Shown piece after piece: positions 41,801 to 47,800 of a DNA stretch of 64,000 bases. The position numbers and the translations under genes were made by a program. This DNA comes from Branchiostoma floridae (Eukaryota > Chordata > Leptocardii > Amphioxiformes > Branchiostomatidae), in contig NC_049997.1 in NCBI RefSeq assembly GCF_000003815.2, positions 4,615,893-4,679,892 on the forward strand, read 5' to 3'. The notes beneath the pieces were generated by a model. That model had not been told where the DNA came from. It searched no databases and saw only the letters and a program-made list of their open reading frames with translations. Numbering within the stretch: the first letter of the stretch is position 1; every line of letters starts with the position of its first letter.

Positions 41801-44800
41801 CCAAGTGCAGTGAGATACCACTTTTCTTATCAAAAATACAGTATTGTCAATTCTTCATACAAGCTTTCTTTGATAAACTATTCAATCTTGTATCCACGAC
41901 ATATTCTCTACAGAGTATTGGCCAACTCAAAGCACTGCGAAGGCCATTGTAAGTGATAGGAATGTATAAAGTGTGTAAATGAGATATTGGAAACAGTATC
42001 AGCATTTGAACTTAAAGTGCTTAAATTGGTAAAGATTACAGTGGCACTTGATTTTTAAAAAACGTGAATCTGCACAGATTTTGGCTTTTAAGTAATACGA
42101 TAGGTTAAGGTTGTAAATTTAAGGAATGAAATTATACCAAATTAACGAACATGGCGGTCAATCGGTTATTATCAAATCAATCGGTTATTATTTTGAGGCC
42201 TGCAAAACCCACAAAGATTTCCAAACGTTAACTGACGAAAACAAAACTTTAACCCTATTAACGTCACATAACCCACTTATTAAAGAAATTTGAATTAAAT
42301 TAAATCACATTAAGAGTGGGTCACTTCGTCTTTTGCTGCTTCAAGAAAAGAAGTCAAACCCCAAATGTTTAGATTGTAGCTCTTAGCTCACTAGAAAAGC
42401 CTCTTGTTTCTAGATATCACCATACCAAAGTCTTTTTAATTTTCAGTATGTTTGCCATTTATTCTGTATGTTAAATGTTGCAATTATCCCACGGGCAAGA
42501 ACTTGCAAATAAAATTTCTGTTGAAATCTATTCCATATAGATCTTTGTGCTTGCTGTGGTCATGGCGTCCATCTTTAGTCTCCAGTTCCTCGCCAAGCCG
42601 CCGACTATTCGGAAGGAAGACCTGCAGCTGGACCTGTGGAACTCAACAGGTTTGAAGTCTCCATTGTCGTCTAGTTCCTTTGGGTAGAGCCATAGTCTGT
42701 ATGGACTGACTGACAAATGTTGTTTATACCTCAGGGTTCTCCCCAGAATTTTTTAGTATAGTGGAGGGGCTGGCAAAAATAACCCGCACCAACGCGCTGC
42801 ACTTTCATGAAAATGGGTTCATTTTGCAATGACAGAGGGTGTCAAATACTACAAGTATAATATACTGTTGTTTTTCCTTTGTTGTGAAGTGGCAAAACTA
42901 CTATTGTTTTGATCATTGCTCATTCACAAGTTATGGCAGACAATGCTGACTGGAAAAGTGATGCCACTTGGTACAAAAATCTGTGAATTGTCATTAATCT
43001 TAGCAAAACTAACAAAGAAAATAGGGAAGAAACACACTAAATTTGAAAAATAGTATAGTGGAGCTAGCTGAGAGTATAGTGGAGGGCCTCCCTTATTCCA
43101 CTCTCTGGGGAGAACCCTGCACCTCTGGCGCTTTTAAACGTCTTTACTTTCCGATAATTGTATCTACTTTCTGTCCCTATGGTATCTTTCCCTTAACCTT
43201 TTTTCGCTTCAACAATTAATAATTCTGTACAATATACGAACACAAAGTAAATATTACGATATCGCACAGATACGACGATTGGCGCGGTCAACGCAATTCA
43301 GAATTGTGTCTGAAAGATAGATTTACATGAAGACTTTATTTGAAATCATTTCCAAACTTCAAAAATCTTAAAATTTATCTTTAACGCGCGCACTCAATCT
43401 TTCACATTGTTGAACTAGTTCAACTGTAATATACAACACAAAAATTGGACAAATTTTTGACTGTACAGCACCAGTCTTTGTCAAAGAATGAACTATCCAC
43501 TACTGTCGTGACGTCACGTTATGTAAATAGAACACTGGCTCAGTAAGCAGTGGATCATAGGTTGCAGGAAGTCTGTGTCTATGTCTTTCACGTTGTTGCC
43601 TAATCTTGCCTTTCACGTCCTAGCACCAAAGAAAGTCTACCCACCCACTAAGCCTAATATGCAGTCTGCTAGGAGGAAGAAGCTGAGTGAGAAGTCAGCC
43701 TCGGTACTGAAGGAGTTTCTTCTTCTGTTCATCTTCGTGGTCCTCCTCTTCTACATCGCCCAGGTGGACAAAGACCAACATGCCTTTTACGAGACACAGA
43801 CATTGTCTCGCAATATTCTGCAAGAATATGACGCGGTAAGCAAAGGCAAACTTGGAGTTGTGTAGTGCAATTTATTCATGAAACATTGTAACATGCATCA
43901 CAATCATCACCAAGAAAACGAAACGCTATATAATGGAATTGGACCAAGATACAATTACAAGATTCATATTGTAGCAAGGAATCAAAAGTATTCAACTTTG
44001 TAACCAGCTCTTAGTTTGACAATTACAATAAGTATTTTTAATACTTTTTAAGATACAGGCATAAAAAATAGAAATAAACCTTTTATGGTTTGGCAAAACT
44101 CTGAACATGCATGACACATTACATGTTAAGCTCAAGTGATATATGCTGTGGAACTGCAAATGTATAATGATGCTCCCCCATCTTCCAATCTACATATGAT
44201 TCCATGTGCTTCTGAATCCTTGTTCCCGGCAATTTTACGTTCACACCGGGCGCTGCAACCCAACTGCAACCTGAACTGACCAGACCAGGGCGTGAATTCT
44301 ATTGTCTTGTAAGACAGAAGGATGCTAACAAATAGTATCTATTTACCCAAACGTAGTCATACATCCTAATAGTAATGTTTCATGTGTTGATGGTAATTTA
44401 AAATTTACCTACAGATCAGAACTCCGGACCAGTTTTACGTGTGGGCTGAGGACGTCCTGCTGTGGACTCTTTACCCGGCTACCTGGTACAACGGAAGGGA
44501 CATGAAGTACTTAGACCGGCAGTTTGCACACAACACGGGATCCTTCCGCCTCGGTCCTCCACGTCTGACTCAAGTTCGACATCTTCCAGGTACGTCTTGA
44601 GAAGTTTACCTGTTCTTCAGCCTTAAAGCAAATATGTTTCTTTCTTTACATTATTTTGATTTGACTCTATGGATGACATCCTTGCATATTTTCTTCGTTT
44701 CCCAAAAAAACAAAATAGATTTAGCACTTAATAGATCTTCGTACAAAGCAGCTGCAAAAGGGGAAGGATGTATGCCTTGATCTGAAACAAAAATCACAAG

Positions 44801-47800
44801 ACAGATACTAAAGTCGTAGAATGATGAAGTAAATTTAGATATATCAGAGAGGAAAATGCAACTACCACTAACGAAGAATCTGTTGTTCGTCATACCAAAT
44901 CAACATGGCCTTACTGGACATTTCCAATGACCACTAAAATCTAGTACATATATTAACAATATCATATGTTATTCCATGCAGATGCCATGGCACGGAATGC
45001 TATTCATGACCTCGGCTGGAACTTGGACTTGGGGAATGTTTCTGGTAACTGCTGGCGATTCGAGGTTAAGGACTTGTTAGCTCGTACAAACGACACCTTC
45101 CACTGCAAGAATCACCACTCGTTTGACGTGCCTTTAGGCCATGACTCCGCCGTGTCATTCTTTGGCATCTTGAGACAAAACGAGTTTATCGACAAGTACA
45201 CAAAATCCGTGACAATCTCAGTAAACGTCTACAATCCCAGCCGTAAGCTGTTCAGCACTGTGAAAATGGTCATAGACCGTTCTGGAGTCGGGCATCTCGT
45301 GCCAACGGCAACAATCGCTTCATTCAGACTGTTTCAGTACGAAAGTGATACTGACTTTGTGACCTTGTTCATGCACATTTTATTTGCATTGCTGTTCTTC
45401 CTTATGCTATATAACGAAATCAAAGCAATGAGAAACATGGGATGGAAATGCTTCACTTGTAAATGGAACGCCCTCGGTTGCGTTAGCCTCATCGGCACAG
45501 CAACAGCCATCTCCATCTTTATCAAGCGGTATGTGGTGGCATCTGAAACACTCGGAATCGTCGCTGGAAGTAAAGGTACGTCCGCCATGTCGCTACTTAT
45601 TTGATAAGATTATTGTTTTTGTTTTTTTTTACGAATGCAAACAAGACGCCTTTAACCCGCATTATTATATAGCCAGGCGCCGCTGACCAATCAGAAGGCC
45701 GCCAATTCCATGTTGGTTATGACGCTGTAACACATAGATTCCGTCCAGCCCGGTGTGTATCGTTTCTTCTGATTGGTCAGAAGTTGCATCGACACACAGC
45801 TTCGCTCACTCGGTGGTTTTATTCGGTGGTTATAGCAAAGGCCCAGGCGTTATGACACCATATACACCTCAGGGCGGATCATTAACCCTGCCCTTAATTG
45901 AAGACAATTTTTTGGTATAATACACAATCATCCATATGACACAATGCTTTACTTTTCTTTTATCGACCAGGTGAGATGGGATTTGGGCGCTTTGTTGACC
46001 TGCAAATTGCTGCATATTGGGATGATTGTTTGAAGCACATCTTGGGTCTTGTAGTCTTCATCAACACCGTGTCCTTACTTCGCGTCGTCCGCTTTAGTCA
46101 AACGATCGGCAAACTCCTGGCCCTGCCCGGTATCATGAAGGGAGAGCTGATGTCTTTCTTGGTTGTTGCTGCCGTAGCCTTTACGGCCTTCGTAAGTTCA
46201 GGTAAGTACTACAAAATCATAGCGTAGTGTATTGTAACTTTGGTGCATTGTACAATACTCGATGCTGACAACTTATTTGTCCATTGCTGGTTTCAGGACA
46301 TCTCATATTTGGCAGCCAAATGGCATCTTATACAGACCTGCAACACACAACTTTGGCACTGTTCGAGATGATGCTCGGCAGGTTAGTTTTACAAAGCAGT
46401 GTGTAATGATCTTAAATGTGAACCATAAAGTATCGTATGGCGCAATCGGTGAGGTGTTTGACCCAGACCCAAGAGGTAACGGGTTCGAAACCGCTGATTT
46501 GTCCCGATGTTGTGTCCTTGGATAAGGCACTTTACACGGCTTTCCTCGCTTCACTAAAGTGAAAATGAGTACCTAGCTAGGCTTCCTTGAATAGGACGTT
46601 AAATGGAGGTCCCGTATTTGAGAAGAGCCACACCTCGAGCAGTTATAGAACCCACCTCACTTATCGAAAAGAGTAGGGGTCCTTCCCGGTGTGAGTGGTT
46701 CAATCCTACAGTCTTATGGTTGCACTTGGGGCAATTACTGTCGTATTAAGGTCACCTGTGTGGCGCCGTATGGCAGCTCGCTCCAGACATAGCCCCGCAT
46801 AATGCAAGCTCCTTGCAATTCAGCCCCTGGTTGTCAAGAGAGAGTAGTCGGCGCACCCTGTACCCAATAACATTATGTTTTAGCAAGTAGTCAAGAACGT
46901 TATCTCATTGCTTGTTGTTATGACTCTAGATTCTTCGCCGAAGACATGTTGGATTCCAATCCTCTGATCGGGCCGATCTTCTTCTCCACCTTCATGATCT
47001 GCATCTTCATCCTCCTGGTGAACTTCCTCATGACCATCATCTGTGACGCCATTTCCGCTGACGTTGACGTCAACCATGACCGTGAACTTGCCGATCACAT
47101 GTGGAGGAGCTTCTGGGCTATGCTGGGGTTTCACAGCACACCGGATAAGGAGGATAAACCAGGTAAATCAAGCAAAAGTACATGAGTAGTTATTACATCG
47201 CCTTTCTGTCTCCGACATTAATACAACTATGTGGATACACTAAAAGATAAACGGAACAAGACAACCGGTGTAATGGTTAATTTGCTGTTCAACATTGTAT
47301 AGCATATAATGCTACTAAATATGCTTCGCGAATAAATATTTATATTTCTGTTATGGTTGGGCAGTAATTATGTTCAAATGATAATAAAATCAACGGTTTT
47401 TAATGTTTTCTTTTGTTTTGTTTGTGAAGATGTTTTGAAGATGGAAGAGGTGAAGGCAAAAATATGCATCATTCGGAAGAAGCTAGATGAAGGTCTGGAC
47501 ATTTGCAACTCCATCCTGCCTCCACATCGACAGGAAAAACACCCGAAGAGCCAAGACGTGCCCAGCTTCTTGCACCTTGACCCTTGTAACACGTCTTGCC
47601 AAATCATTCGCGAAGAACGTAAGTTAGCAACGATTGTCGAAGAAAATCAAGATACCACCAAAGGCATGGAGGTCGCTCGACCACCAGTTGATGCTAACGT
47701 AAATACAGCGGATGTAAGGATGCGGACCAAGCGAATTGAGGGCATCATTTCAAGGGTAGATCGCGTTACAGCCAAACACAGTGATCAGAAGGTGCCTCGG

